A DNA stretch of 64,000 nucleotides, from positions 62,001 through 126,000 of the forward strand of contig JAZAYU010000079.1 of assembly GCA_038501625.1 (NCBI GenBank). The letters are read 5' to 3'. The position numbers and the translations under genes were made by a program. The stretch comes from Corbicula japonica (taxonomy: Eukaryota; Mollusca; Bivalvia; Venerida; Cyrenidae). The notes below the pieces were generated by a model. It was not told the origin of the DNA. It made no database searches and was given only the letters and a program-made list of their open reading frames with translations. Of the stretch, positions 48,376 to 59,789 are shown in pieces. The number at the start of each line of letters is the position of its first letter. Within the stretch, counting starts at the first letter, position 1.

Positions 48376-49688
48376 CCGTATTTTATCTAAGTCTTCGGAC
48401 CCTCTAAGTGTTCGGACACCAAAATTATTTTGCCAAAAAAATTTTTTTTCAGCCTCTAAAAAATTTGACACCGAAAACAATATATATTATTTTCGTCTCT
48501 AATTAATCGGACACTCGAACGCAATAAAACGTCATACCCTTTTACGGGCAATTATTAATCCTTCCCGTTTATCAACTCGCTATGTTGTAATAAAAATGAT
48601 GTGTATTGCCTGTCTCGTGTCAGTCGTTGCTTAGCAATGTAAGCGTGTAGACAAATCTATGTTTTGACTCCGAATGACTTATATCATATAGCATTGTTCG
48701 TTCGTTTTTATTTTACGATATTTTAATAATAGCATTTCTGTACAACGTTCTTAATTCTTATAATGAAAAAGAAAGTTGTTAAATCTTCAACGTTCGCATT
48801 TCTCCCAGAAATACGCAGGGCTAACTTAGGAGCATCGTCGCATTTAAATTAAATTTTAATAACACATAGACTAATACGAACGCAATATATTTCTGACCGT
48901 GCAACGATCGACGTATATGTCTGATCGTGCATTTAAATTTAAAATGTTTAACTCCGATGTTTATGATATTTATTACGAGTTATAAATGACATGAACAACG
49001 TATATTTTTAATCATGCGAATACTTGCCCCTAAAATATCCGAGAATTATTACATGAACATTGACTAAAATCATCCAGTTTACAACTGCTATGAACATCTG
49101 TTGAACACCTGGTCATTGACCGCTTTGATCTTAAATGTCAGCGATGCTTGTGTATTTAACATCAAAGACGCCGACGTCAACTTGAAACGGTGCGCACTGC
49201 TCGAAAATCGATTGAAGCTATTGTACAAAAGAATTTCTAACTGTCAACTAACAGGGATGATTTCATTTCTCAATCAGCTGATTGTTTGTTGACAGCGTAT
49301 CTGTGATCATCATAGCTTATCTCTGATCAGGTTGTGTGTGTATATGCAGTATCGGCACTTCACCGAATTAGCAGTTTGCAACTAATTTATTGCACCCTTA
49401 TTAGCGACAGCCATCACATTTCCGACAATGTTGATTATACAACAATAGGATGTTTATTTAGCAACTATGGAGTTAATTGCTTGACAAAGGTTAGCAGAAA
49501 TTTCAAAGGAAGAAACGTCTGACACGTGTTTACGTATTCTGGGCTTACAATTACGGACATGTCAATTAATGTACATGTCTCTAAATTTTCGAATGATCTT
49601 TTTTTAAATGAAAATTCTTGTCTCTAAATATTTGTTCAGCCAGAAAAATAATTATTTTTTTCCGTCCGAAGACTTAGATAAAATACGG
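48376..49688. mobile_element. Non-autonomous pogo/Tigger-like element, 1313 bp
   Basis: Perfect terminal repeats ccgtattttatctaagtctt (plus cgga) at both ends are flanked by TA (48374-48375 and 49689-49690). Subterminal 'ctctaa...tcggacac' repeats (near 48402, 48455 and 48495) are a style seen in pogo-type ends. No DDE transposase is readable. The superfamily call is inference. Confidence 0.75.
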
Positions 49689-50017
49689 TAATTATTGCTG
49701 CCCCAAAATGGGGATTTGAGCTACCATACTGAACCGCCACTGCATCTCCCCAGTAACAATAAGAAGGCAACAGTTTAACAGCACTCAGTTATTACAACTA
49801 GCAGTCTTAAAGTGACTTTTTTGTTAAAAACAAAACAAACCATACATCACACAAATCACAATTGGTAACTTTCAAGGTTATAGCAATAATTATCAATTAT
49901 TGTGTTACAACCTAGCTACACAGACTCACAAAAAACGTACCATTTCTGTAAGAAGCTGATTTCTACTAGCTGTAAAATACAGTAGCATTTATAAGTTTCA
50001 TTGTAAAACATTATTAA

Positions 50018-50268
50018 TCCTTTATTCCATATAAACACCTTCAGTTGCATGGCCTAACAGTATAGATCCAGATCAGCCTGCACATCCAAACTGACATCTG
50101 ATCAGGATCTGCACTGTTTGCAATTACATGTAGATTCATGAGGTTATTTCTGTTTTTGACCAAGAAGCGAACAGTGTAGATCCTGATCAGTCAGCAGGGC
50201 ACAGTGCAAGCTGATCTGAATCTTCACTGTTCCTCCATACGATAAAAGACGTATATATTAAGGAAAGG
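50018..50268. mobile_element. Family P MITE copy
   Basis: TTAA (50014-50017) precedes tcctttattcc. The arms have small insertions; the right end is aaggaaagg. Confidence 0.68.
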
Positions 50269-50279
50269 TAACTTACTCA

Positions 50280-51350
50280 ACAGTTTCACCATATTTGTAA
50301 ATCTATAATAACCCAATTTCAAATAGCTGATAAATACAGTTAATTAATTGTAAAAAAATCATATTTAAGGACCTGATCTGTATTTTCCAAGATGCAATAC
50401 ACAAGGGTAATAAAATTCTAAATCGCTACTAATCTAAGGAAATTGCAGCTTTTATTAACCCTGATTTCCAATAATTAATAACTTTATCATTCCAAACAAT
50501 CAATGATATTACTGTAGTATCATTAAATATTTCACTAGTTGCATTTCTGTGTACCATAATTGCCCCATCTACTGCCCAGGGCGTTGAGAAAATTCGAAAA
50601 AAGGGGGACTAACATACAGCTTACAGAATAATCTGAAGAAGCAAGAAAAAAAAACTGTACTATTTGTTAATAAAAAGCTAAACAGAAACTGTAGTAATCT
50701 GTAAAAACAAACGTAGGTGTAAACATGTAGAAATTCCTTGTAAAATGATGCTTTCCTGCCCAGCTGACCTCATAGATAAACTAAAACATTGATATAGCAG
50801 TATAGAAAGTTGAGTGAAAATTGTTTGTTATAACCGGCACTCATTCATTTGCAAGGTGAAAAGACATGGTGGGCCGTTATAGGAGCATAGGCGCTAGACC
50901 AGGGACAAATACCGTATTTCGGGCATAGGAAAGTTAGTTAAATCATAAACAAGCAAAATAAAAAAAATGTCAAAGCATATCCACAAGAATAATAAAATTA
51001 AACATTTATTTTTATTGTGTGTACACAAAAATAACACTTGCAACTTTAAACCCACAATTAGTCCTCACAAAATTAAATGATGTCAGAAGACAGCAGTTAA
51101 TTACAGATGTTACATTGGCTGTGCTTTATAGAAGAATTTAACCAAATCCATACAGAACCATTTCTTCCCTTTCTTCCTGAGAATTGGCTCTCCCGCAGCT
51201 GTCAAGAAGACTTTCATCGAAATCTTAATTTTTGCATGCTAAATTAATCTAATGGACACAACATTCTCTCAATTCCAACTGGTACTTTTCTGTTCATAGA
51301 TGTGTTTAACAAAACAGAATTTAACTGAATTTTTTAACTAAACAGCAAAC
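50280..51350. other. Intron, no recognisable feature
   Basis: No gene or repeat recognised. Confidence 0.35.
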
Positions 51351-51356
51351 AGTGTA

Positions 51357-51534
51357 CAGTAAAACCCATCATAAAGACCACCTGGAAATTAAGGCCACCC
51401 CAGTAATAAGACCACCAATTCACTGTCCCATTTCACAGATTTGCACTACATTCCACAATGAAATAAAGAGCACCCCACTATTACGACCACTTTTGACGAG
51501 TCCCAATGGTCGTCTTAATATGGAGGTTTCATTG
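51357..51534. mobile_element. Small TIR element (family T), copy 2, TA-flanked
   Basis: The left end is cagtaaaacccatcataaag. The right end, reversed, is caatgaaacctccatattaa. TA is at 51355-51356 and 51535-51536. It shares internal phrases (agagcaccccattatta type) with the copy at 27218. It resembles mariner/pogo-type MITEs. Confidence 0.78.
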
Positions 51535-51539
51535 TACAT

Positions 51540-51610
51540 AACTTTTGATCAGACTGGGCAGATGTGCAGGATCGTTGGGGTTGGCACATGTCACAAAGAT
51601 GACATACATA
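51540..51610. mobile_element. Family P MITE fragment
   Basis: It contains ttgatcagactgggcagatg; the termini are missing. Confidence 0.4.
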
Positions 51611-51718
51611 TGCTTAGAATGAACAAAAACTCATCGACCTTTAATGTTTATTAAGTCGATACATTTTATTTTTTCATTTGGCCTTATCACATTGATAAAG
51701 TCACACAAAAGCTTTCCT

Positions 51719-51748
51719 ACCCCCCCCCCCCTCCCCCCCCCACCCCCC
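51719..51748. repeat. C-rich run
   Basis: Runs of about 12, 9 and 6 C broken by single bases are G4-capable on the minus strand. Confidence 0.85.
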
Positions 51749-52474
51749 AAAAAAACCCCATAAAAACACACATACACACACCCTGGAATCAACAAAATAT
51801 AGAAATTTTTATCAATCCTTATTTTAAGCTTGACCTTGGTAGACAAACTTGAAATCTTTGTAATAAAAAGACCTGAAGACTCCTTGCAATTTATCTCAAA
51901 TAACCTGATAAATTTCTAGGAAAATTCAAATTATGGCCTGCTTTCTGATGGTTGAAAACACACATAAAAGCAAATAACATGCTAACTTGGAATTAATAAA
52001 TCGTCTACATTTGTTTTATTGTGCAACTTTAGACATACAGAATCTCTTTTCTGTCACGTTCACACAAATTACACTCATCTAACATTTTTAAATCTGTAAG
52101 ACATAGAAAATTTGTTTTGTTTTTAGAATTACCAAGTTGGCCCACGAAGAATAAGTACATACGCACTCGTATGTACATTACTGCGGAGGAACCAATACAA
52201 TGCTGTGCCATGCAATGAGTGTTGCATAAATGCAACTGCAAGGAATTTTACTTTTGAATGTTCAGTTACTAAAGCCTTTATACACCTTAAAAAACCATTC
52301 ACTTTCTTATATTGGATATAACAATGGTTATATCAGTCCTCGCCTTTAGGTTTCAAAACCACTTGTCCTTTCAGGCAAGTAGGATAGGATTTTTACTTGC
52401 CCGACCCAGACTTTAGTTGTCTGAAAATGCAAGATGATATAAACTCAATAAAAAAAGACAGATTATTCGTTTTT

Positions 52475-53689
52475 AGACTTTCGCGCGCATGCGCGAAAGT
52501 CTTAAGCTAGAAGTCTAGAACACGGCGACGCGCAGTTTTTAACTTCCGGTGTATCACTGCGACATCGAGCGTATTCAAGAAAGCGGGGTTTTGTGGTCAC
52601 CGCGAGAGCAGGCCGAAATGAAATGCAGACGTTTTAAGCACATTCAAGCACACAATTCCACGAAAGAATAGTGATCTATAGTACCTGTCCGTGTAATTTT
52701 GTAGCGTCCATGCCAAAAACTCCATCAAACAAATGTTGAGTGAAATCACGTTCAGCTACGTTAGTGAACAAACAGCTGAATATGCATGAGTAGTTTAGTT
52801 ACGCCTAACAAGTTCCATAGTTGTGCGGCGTCAGAAAGTAGTGCATATTAAGTAAATTTATTACGAACGATGACGAACATTTGTACAGACAGTGCGACAA
52901 AGAAAAGAAGAAAACAATATTATGTTGTTGTTCAAACAAAAATTAAGGGATATTAAAAATCCATAATAAAGAAATCAGTCACGTGATCAGTGACTAAACT
53001 GTATTCAGGTCAGCGAGAAACACGTCTCTTTTTATCTGGATGTTGTTTTGTTTTAGACAATTAACAGTTTAGCAATCTCTTATTACTCTCTTAATTGAAT
53101 TCGTTTTATCTCTAACCAGGAAATAACGGTTGTGCTTATCTTAACATTGGCCAATGCTTGTTAAATGCTGGCAATTACTCATCGGAGATGTAACATGATA
53201 CTATGAATGAACATTCTCTACAAAGTTTAAGTAGCACCGCCTACTAATTAATATTAATAGCTTATGTCTCATTGATACTAGAAGTATACTCTACAGGATT
53301 TAGTATTGTTTAGCCAACTTATACACTACATAACATTTGCATTTACAGTAGTAGACAGGGGCGGATCCTGGATTTCAGCAAGGGGGGTTCAACTCAGCGA
53401 GTTATTTTTTAACAATGTTAATTTTAACTAAGCTAGAAAATCAGTCCGTTTATGAGGCCCAAATTAATTTGTAAGAGGGGGGTCCGGGAAAATTTGAAAA
53501 TCTATATGCCAAATCCCGCATTCTGGGGTATTTTGTGGGGATTTTATAGCAGATGTTTGACTACTCTTTCATACTGGCCGTGAGCAAGTATTTAAGTTGA
53601 CATGCAGTTTCTATCGTGTGCACATATTAAACGATGTTAGCCAGAGTTGACATTCTGCTGCGTAATGTAATTCTCCGGCGCGAAAGTCT
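52475..53689. mobile_element. Possible TIR element with palindromic end
   Basis: The 12-mer agactttcgcgc begins at 52475 and is immediately inverted (gcgcgaaagtct, 52491-52502). The same inverted 12-mer occurs at 53678-53689. The interior is GC-richer than its flanks. No target duplication is evident. Copies of ggggcggatcc-type repeat occur inside (about 53358). Confidence 0.4.
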
Positions 53690-54621
53690 TTCAACGCTTT
53701 CAGCGCTTTGATTAATCTCTGTACAAATTCAACTCCCTGTCTCGTTAATCTCTATGTCTTGTTAATCTTCGTATGCTTTTTTAACCTTTTTCGAATTGCC
53801 GATCTTCTCTTTTTTCACACGCTAACCCGGCTGTGCACCTTCGTAAAATTTTATTTGCATCGCCATAACTAATGACAAATTGAAATAGATCGGTTATCAA
53901 AATTACAAGTGTTTTACAGATAATTATTACGTTATTTGCAATAAGCGTTTAGTGTACGTGATTAGTTTAAAAATAACCCCTCATGTATTACAAGTGATAA
54001 AGTCCATCTGTCACGATCCTGACCGTTTGTTAGCATAAAAACCGTCCCGGACGGACTTGCCCGTTTGGGCAACCGACCAGGCACACTACGGTTGTCCGGA
54101 CCGTAATTTACTTGTCCCGGGCTTCGGGCAACCCGCTTACATCGAAGACTGTTATATGAATTTTTTTAAAAGTATGCTGTGAAATTTTTTTTTCCAGCAT
54201 CGTTGCTTAAAGCAATAAAAAATGTATCATGAATAACCATGCTACTTATTCCTAAAAATTTGTCAACATCAGCAACAGAAACATCAGAGTCGAGTCACCT
54301 TATACTAAAGCATCTGCTTAATGCTTTATATATATTTTACAACAATCACTTGTTGAGAATGTCCAGTTTGGAAAAAATTCCAATCTTTGTACATTAGACT
54401 TCCTAAATTGGGATTTAATTTCAAAACTATAGTTAGAAAATTGTATGGAAATTCTAGTTTTTTTCAAACAGGGCATTTCAATTTATTTTTAATCATAAAA
54501 AAAGATTCTTCCAGCATAATGAGTATGATTTTATCATTTAACTCAGCAGCTGTTACAGTAAAAGGAAAGGGAGCTGGGGGTGTTCTACTCCAAAATCTTG
54601 ACCTACCTAGGATAGCTAGAG

Positions 54622-55432
54622 TAGTGATGTGCCGATGATCGGAAGACATCGATTAGCGAAGTGTAAATGCTTCTCGATGTCGATGATCGATGTCGTTCTC
54701 TCATAATCGATTAACAGTTGAGACATGCGCAGTGTTAAAGTCAAAATATAAAGGTACGGGTTCCGGCTTTTACACCGGCCATAAAGGGAAATCACTTTGA
54801 AAGATTGAAAATTAAAATGGCGACCCAACCCGAGAGATTTACGAGAACCCAGGCAAGAAAATTAATCAGACATGTGGAAGCACTTTAGATTCTACAAGAT
54901 TAACGAAGAACTTCCATCGCACAGAAAAAAACCTAGACCTAACAAAAGGCGTTCGCAGAATTTGTTGCAAAAATTTCAAAAAAGACAACAAGCAAAAACG
55001 CAAAATGGCGCCGATTTTGTCGAGCGTTTGAGTTGCGTAGCTATATGACGATGGTAAAAATTCTTCGAATAAATATGTATTGCATTTACTAGACCTCTAA
55101 AGTAAGTATCTTGTGTCTTCAGCCTTAAAATCAGTATATATTTCATAGGAAAACGGAACATTTTTGCATTTGAGAATGCACGTGGCGGATTTAGAGGGGT
55201 TCGGTTCAGTTGCACAAACCTTTTTGGGCAGAAATGATTTTGATTTGGTTTTTGGTCAGAAAGTTGAAAATTATTAGTATCCAGTAGTTATGTATGCTAC
55301 TGATCTAAGACCATTTGTAAACATAACACTGCGTAAATTAAGAAACCGATTATAATCGTGAAATCGCATCGGAAAGGGCAATCGATTCCAACCGATGATC
55401 GATTATGATTTACAACCGATTTCCCAACACTA
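54622..55432. mobile_element. hAT element remnant, 811 bp, with 8-bp target duplication
   Basis: The perfect duplication agctagag lies at 54614-54621 and 55433-55440. The ends tagtgatgtgccgatgatcg and, reversed, tagtgttgggaaatcggttg are hAT-like short imperfect TIRs. Inside, a short frame reads SDMWKHFRFYK, like the first strand of a BED zinc finger; it is then broken. Confidence 0.82.
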
Positions 55433-55491
55433 AGCTAGAGCCAGGTTTTAAGCAGGTGTAAAACTGACTTACACATCAATACAATCATTAA

Positions 55492-55717
55492 TCTTTTACT
55501 CACATGAGCGACCAGAGTAGATCCAGATCAGCTGGCACATCTATGCACACTGTACAGGATCTACTCCGTTTGCTTTTTTTTTGTCAGAAATAACCTAATA
55601 CATGTACATTGAAAAGGGAACAGTGTAGATTCTGATCAGACTTCACAGATGTGCCGTCTGATCTGGATCTTCACTGGTAGCACACATGTAAAAAGGCATA
55701 TAGTATGGAGGAATGGG
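55492..55717. mobile_element. Family P MITE copy
   Basis: TTAA (55488-55491) precedes tcttttactc; the right end is ggaggaatggg followed by TAAA. It starts about 50 bp from the hAT. Confidence 0.7.
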
Positions 55718-57146
55718 TAAAGTTGTGACAGTCATTAATACTTGTAAGTTTTTCAAATAACATTAACTACTTTCAGAAGAGATGTCTTGAGAAACATTAA
55801 CTGTCTCCATATAAAACAATAACCAGGCCAAATTTGACTCCAGGGAAATATCAGGCCTTACATTTCTGTTGTTTCTGAGAATAGTGTTTTATATCTTAGC
55901 AATTTTTATATAAAGTCCCAGGACAGATGCTGGGTCATATGTGAAATTTTGTCAAAATCTAAGCTAAAGAAATGTTATACCAGTGTTCTCTAGAAAAATT
56001 TTATTTTATCATTATTTTACAATGGTGCACTTCTGGAGTACTAGGCAATATTGCTTGCAGCCAGGGTTTCTTGATCTGGAAAACACTGAACAAAATGAAC
56101 TTAAAATACCGGTATCGTCGCACCACATATTTTGACGCACCATTTATTTTGACGCACTGTTTGTTTTGACCTCGCTTCTAAATATGTGATTTCCTAATGA
56201 TGTAATTATGCTGCAAAATGATCAGTTAATATTCATCTGACCATTTAATAAATTAAAGTGTGTAAATTATGCAAACTGAAGCCAGTAAAACATCATTGTT
56301 TTATGATATAGTAAAAATAACATGAACTACTTAATACTTTTTCTCTTGTTTAATAAATCCTTAATATTGGTGCCATTTTACACAATTTAAAACAAATTGT
56401 CTTGTTGTTTGCAACAAATGACAAAAATAGCATCAGTCATGTGATGGGCATGAGTGCTATATAATTTTGTACTAAAATTTGTCCTTGTTGTAAATCCCTT
56501 ACATGTTATATTGTTTCCATACATTTTTACCTCCATTTATAATTTATTATCATTGTTATTTTTCACTCTACAATATCAAAATATCAAGACTGAAAAGGAA
56601 ACTACCCCAGGAGATATGGTTAGTCATGGCAAACAGGAAAGATACCCCCAGTCATCCAAAAGTAATGTCTTTTAGCACTTAAAGCAGACTAGATGCAGAA
56701 TCTTGAATGAAGTTCCAATTCCCATTATTTTACCTTACAACAATTGTGGAAAACTTATTCTAGACGATTAAAATAACATCATTCATGTTCTTTTGTTGTG
56801 CCAGATGCAAGAGAGTGTGTAAACTTACTTTAAACAAATTAGAAATGTGGTTACATTACATGCGTCATAATATGTGGTGGAAGATCAAAATTAGCATTTT
56901 TGGGGTTGTCATGTGTGTTTCTTGCTCTACAAAAACTGTCTTGATATTTTTTCACAATTGAAGTTTTATTCAAATAAGGAAGGATGTATGTTCATGATAT
57001 TAATGTTGAATTCAAATTGAACATTCAATTTAAAAAGTTGTTTTGGATTAAAAGCTTAAGTGCGTCAAAATACATGACACCAGGATAGTTTGCACAAAGA
57101 TGAGACTTAAAGGTTTAACCTCGAACTGATACTGTGAATGAATTAT

Positions 57147-57288
57147 AGGTTATTAACCGGTGTTCAAGGGCCGGGAGGTGATATCGGCCCGGCAGAGCAA
57201 TATTGGCCCGAGAGCTTTAGCTCGAGGGCCTATGTTGCTCTGCCGGGCCGATATCACCTCCCGGCCCTTGAACACCGGTTTATAACCT
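57147..57288. repeat. GC-rich palindrome with about 70-bp arms
   Basis: The left arm (aggttattaaccggtgttca...) and right arm (...tgaacaccggtttataacct) are inverted copies with only a few differences and a centre of a few bases. It is far more GC-rich than its surroundings. Confidence 0.9.
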
Positions 57289-58110
57289 TTTTATTACATG
57301 TGCCGGGCTGATATCAAAGTCTGCCATTGTTATGCTCTGTAATTCATAAATTAACTGAGCACTTGTCTATTCGTTAATTAACTATGTCACGATGTATGCT
57401 TTCGCTACTACGTCATTTAGAGTTTTGTGACGTAATTAAAGATTGTTTACATTTTCAAACTGTAACAGAGTTGATTTTTTAGTTTCATTTTGTTTTAAGT
57501 GATTAGGCCTACGTCTTCGAACGATTTGATAAAATTGTGCTGGATATGAGATTGTGAAAATGTGTATTCTGGAAGTGTTTTACAGCGGTATGGGTATGTA
57601 AAGACTGTTATTTGCGAGTGTTTCATTTTCATACCGCTGCTGCGAGCTTCAATTCAACATAATGTAGACATAGCTTACATATCAAAGAAGAATAGGCCTA
57701 AAGCCTTAAGGAATTATGAAGGAACATGATTCTGGAAATACAGTGATTTTTGTTCTTGGTTGTCTCCAGGTTTGTACAATTTCTCCATGTTTCTCTTGCC
57801 ATTTTATCACTCTCAGAATATGTCTCATGTTAGAGCAAGCAAATTCTATTTTTAATATGGTACTTCTTGCATCTAGCTCCAAAAGACTTGAATGGGACTC
57901 GATCGATTTAATCGTCGCCATCTTGAAATGTAAAAGTTAAATCCTGTATCAATGGTTACCACGTGCACAAATTCGTGATACGGGATTTCTGCCCGCGATA
58001 TCAGGTTTTCGGCCCGCGATATCAGGTTTTCGGCCCACCCTATATCATGCAAAGTACCCGGGCATTTTGGTCATTATTTGTTACTATTTATAGTAACACA
58101 TGTAATAAAA
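57289..58110. mobile_element. Probable TIR element adjoining the palindrome
   Basis: The 14-bp inverted ends are ttttattacatgtg (57289-57302) and cacatgtaataaaa (58097-58110). It contains a duplicated phrase gcccgcgatatcaggttttc (about 57991-58033) that echoes the gatatc/gggcc motifs of the palindrome. A 71-codon minus-strand frame (57706-57921) has no recognisable motif. Confidence 0.55.
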
Positions 58111-58114
58111 CATT

Positions 58115-58950
58115 ATAATATACAAAGACAGAAATAGTTGCCTGTTTTTTTTTTCTCCATAATCTTCTTTTACTGTGCCAGGAGAGGTTTGTTCACTACA
58201 TGTTTCATGAAGAAAGTTACAATCTCTCTAAATATGGTAACAACTCTTGCTGTTCAGACCACTTGAGCCTATCATTGAATTATAGAACACAGAGCTAGTA
58301 TATATCATGATATCATCCAAGTATGGAAGAATTCTTGGGAAGTATCCCACAGCAACACTGTAATACAATCAATGAACAAAACTGTACTGCAATAGATGAA
58401 CTCTCATCCATCAAAGTTAACACCATACATTGGTCTTCCATAGACACTTGACTGACTACAAGATTGCCTAAGGTAAAATGAAAGACTGCAGCTCTGCCTG
58501 GTAAGCTGAGAAATTAATTGCATTTGAGGAGATAATAAAATAATTTGTTTTATTCCACTGTCAACATATTGTCACCTGAATGCAATAACAGTATATCTCC
58601 TTCATATTTCAATTGTACTTATATGTTTTTGCACTAAGGTATTGAATTGTGTGTTGCCCTAGAAGGGTGTACCAGTAAAACAGTTGTGTCAACTCTGTAC
58701 AGTTTGTCAAAATAACAAATACCAAACACATTTTATGAATAGCCACGGCTCTGTGGGCCAAAAGGCACTGCTCAATGGGCCAAAAAGCAAAGAGGTAGAG
58801 GCATGGGTTTATAAAAGGATCAATTTCAAATAAGAAACTTCAAACAATTGAGCTTATTAAGATTCTGCAACATCACAACTTAGTTGTCGTAACATATTAT
58901 ATAGAAAAAATACAGATATAACAGGCAATGTTAAACTTTATATGTATGTA
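58115..58950. other. Intron immediately downstream of exon A, no feature
   Basis: Nothing recognised besides a poly-T run near 58145. Confidence 0.35.
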
Positions 58951-58951
58951 C

Positions 58952-59116
58952 CTCAATTTCTGCCTGGTTCCGTTGTTGGCGTTTCTGTTCTGCGTATTCT
59001 TCTTGTTTGCGTATCAACTCTTGCTGTAGTACAATTTTTTCGCGTAGGGCTTCATGATCTTCGTGGCGAACTTCTTGTTTGGCCTGGTCCCATTTGCTGG
59101 ATAGCTCTTCATATCT
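58952..59116 (-). CDS. Exon A of unidentified coiled-coil protein gene (most upstream exon seen)
   Basis: The exon is 165 bases, exactly 55 codons, phase 0 at both ends. The acceptor is ttacag before AGA, and the donor is GAG followed by gtacat. It reads from RYEELSSKWDQ to QRNQAEIE. Almost every residue is charged or Gln/Leu, with heptad-like spacing of L, I, V and Y (for example EALREKIVLQQELIRKQEEY), so a long coiled coil is likely. No stop, signal peptide or membrane segment is present. Codon use is clearly coding, unlike the AT-rich surroundings. The next exon I can join lies 42 kb downstream in transcription (16994-17066) and starts in phase 0 as required. The upstream exon lies beyond 64000 or was missed. 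I do not recognise the family; coiled-coil composition alone does not identify it. Confidence 0.8.
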
Positions 59117-59164
59117 CTGTAATTTCAATAAATTATTCATGAAAAAAACAACAACAATAATTAA

Positions 59165-59374
59165 CCCTGTATTCAATTATAAGCATTTTTATGCATGTGT
59201 GACCAGTGTAGATGAAGATCAGCCGGCACATCCATGCCAATTACTCAGGATCTGCACTGTCTTGATTTGGGTCTGAAATAACAAAAAAAATAGCTAACAG
59301 CGTAGATCCTGAACAGACGGCATGAATGTTGGATCTAAACTGTTCGCCAATGCCATAATGTATGGAGAAAAAGG
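59165..59374. mobile_element. Family P MITE copy beside exon A
   Basis: TTAA (59161-59164) precedes CCCTGTATTC. The right arm is shortened. It starts less than 50 bp from exon A's acceptor. Confidence 0.65.
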
Positions 59375-59451
59375 TTATACAATGTTTGTAATGTTGTTAT
59401 TTTCTAGTATTTTCATGCTTGGGCAAATTAACAAATTTAGCCTCTTCCTTC

Positions 59452-59472
59452 ACCCCCCCCCCCCCCCCCCCC
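59452..59472. repeat. Poly-C run of about 21
   Basis: It is an uninterrupted C homopolymer. Confidence 0.9.
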
Positions 59473-59648
59473 AAATAACAATTTAAAAAAAAATAGGTAT
59501 AGTCTTACACTCAACGTAGGATGCTTTATTTTTTGTCCATATTTTATCCTGGCAAAATTAAATAATACTATGGCTTCTCTTAAGTGTTTTTCTTCAATTA
59601 ACACTTAGTTGCACTGATTTGAGGTATTTTTGTTTGATGGCACAGTGC

Positions 59649-59709
59649 CATTTCAGCAAATCAGATGTTTGAGATTTGAGACTGGTTTCCAATCTCAGCT
59701 TTATAACCA
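59649..59709. mobile_element. Family H hairpin MITE, right half
   Basis: It has gccatttcagcaaatcagat and the right terminus cagctttataacc. It is followed directly by a family P right arm. Confidence 0.65.
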
Positions 59710-59711
59710 TC

Positions 59712-59787
59712 AGTCCAGATGTGCAGGCTAATCTGGATCTACACTGTTTGCAAATGAAATAAAAGGTGTATCTAAGGAGAAAAGGAT
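59712..59787. mobile_element. Family P MITE, right part
   Basis: It runs from gtccagatgtgcaggctaat to ggagaaaagga followed by TTAA; the left part is lost. Confidence 0.6.
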
Positions 59788-59789
59788 TA

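Larger units (their letters stand above)
17067..58951 (-). other. About 42-kb intron between exons A and B
   Basis: No exon with coding character and matched splice sites was found in this span on either strand. It holds most of the transposons and minisatellites listed below. Its boundaries follow from the phase-0 join of exons A and B. A missed small phase-0 exon, or an internal alternative start, would split it. Confidence 0.5.

Noticed and set aside
41473..53480. ggcggatcc phrases near 40070, 41475 and 53360 as a SINE family
   Set aside because: Only short shared phrases are visible; no A/B boxes or common 3' tail, so boundaries cannot be supported.
57706..57921. 71-codon minus-strand frame MATIKSIESH...
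   Set aside because: No family motif, and it lies inside a probable non-autonomous element; it could be chance.
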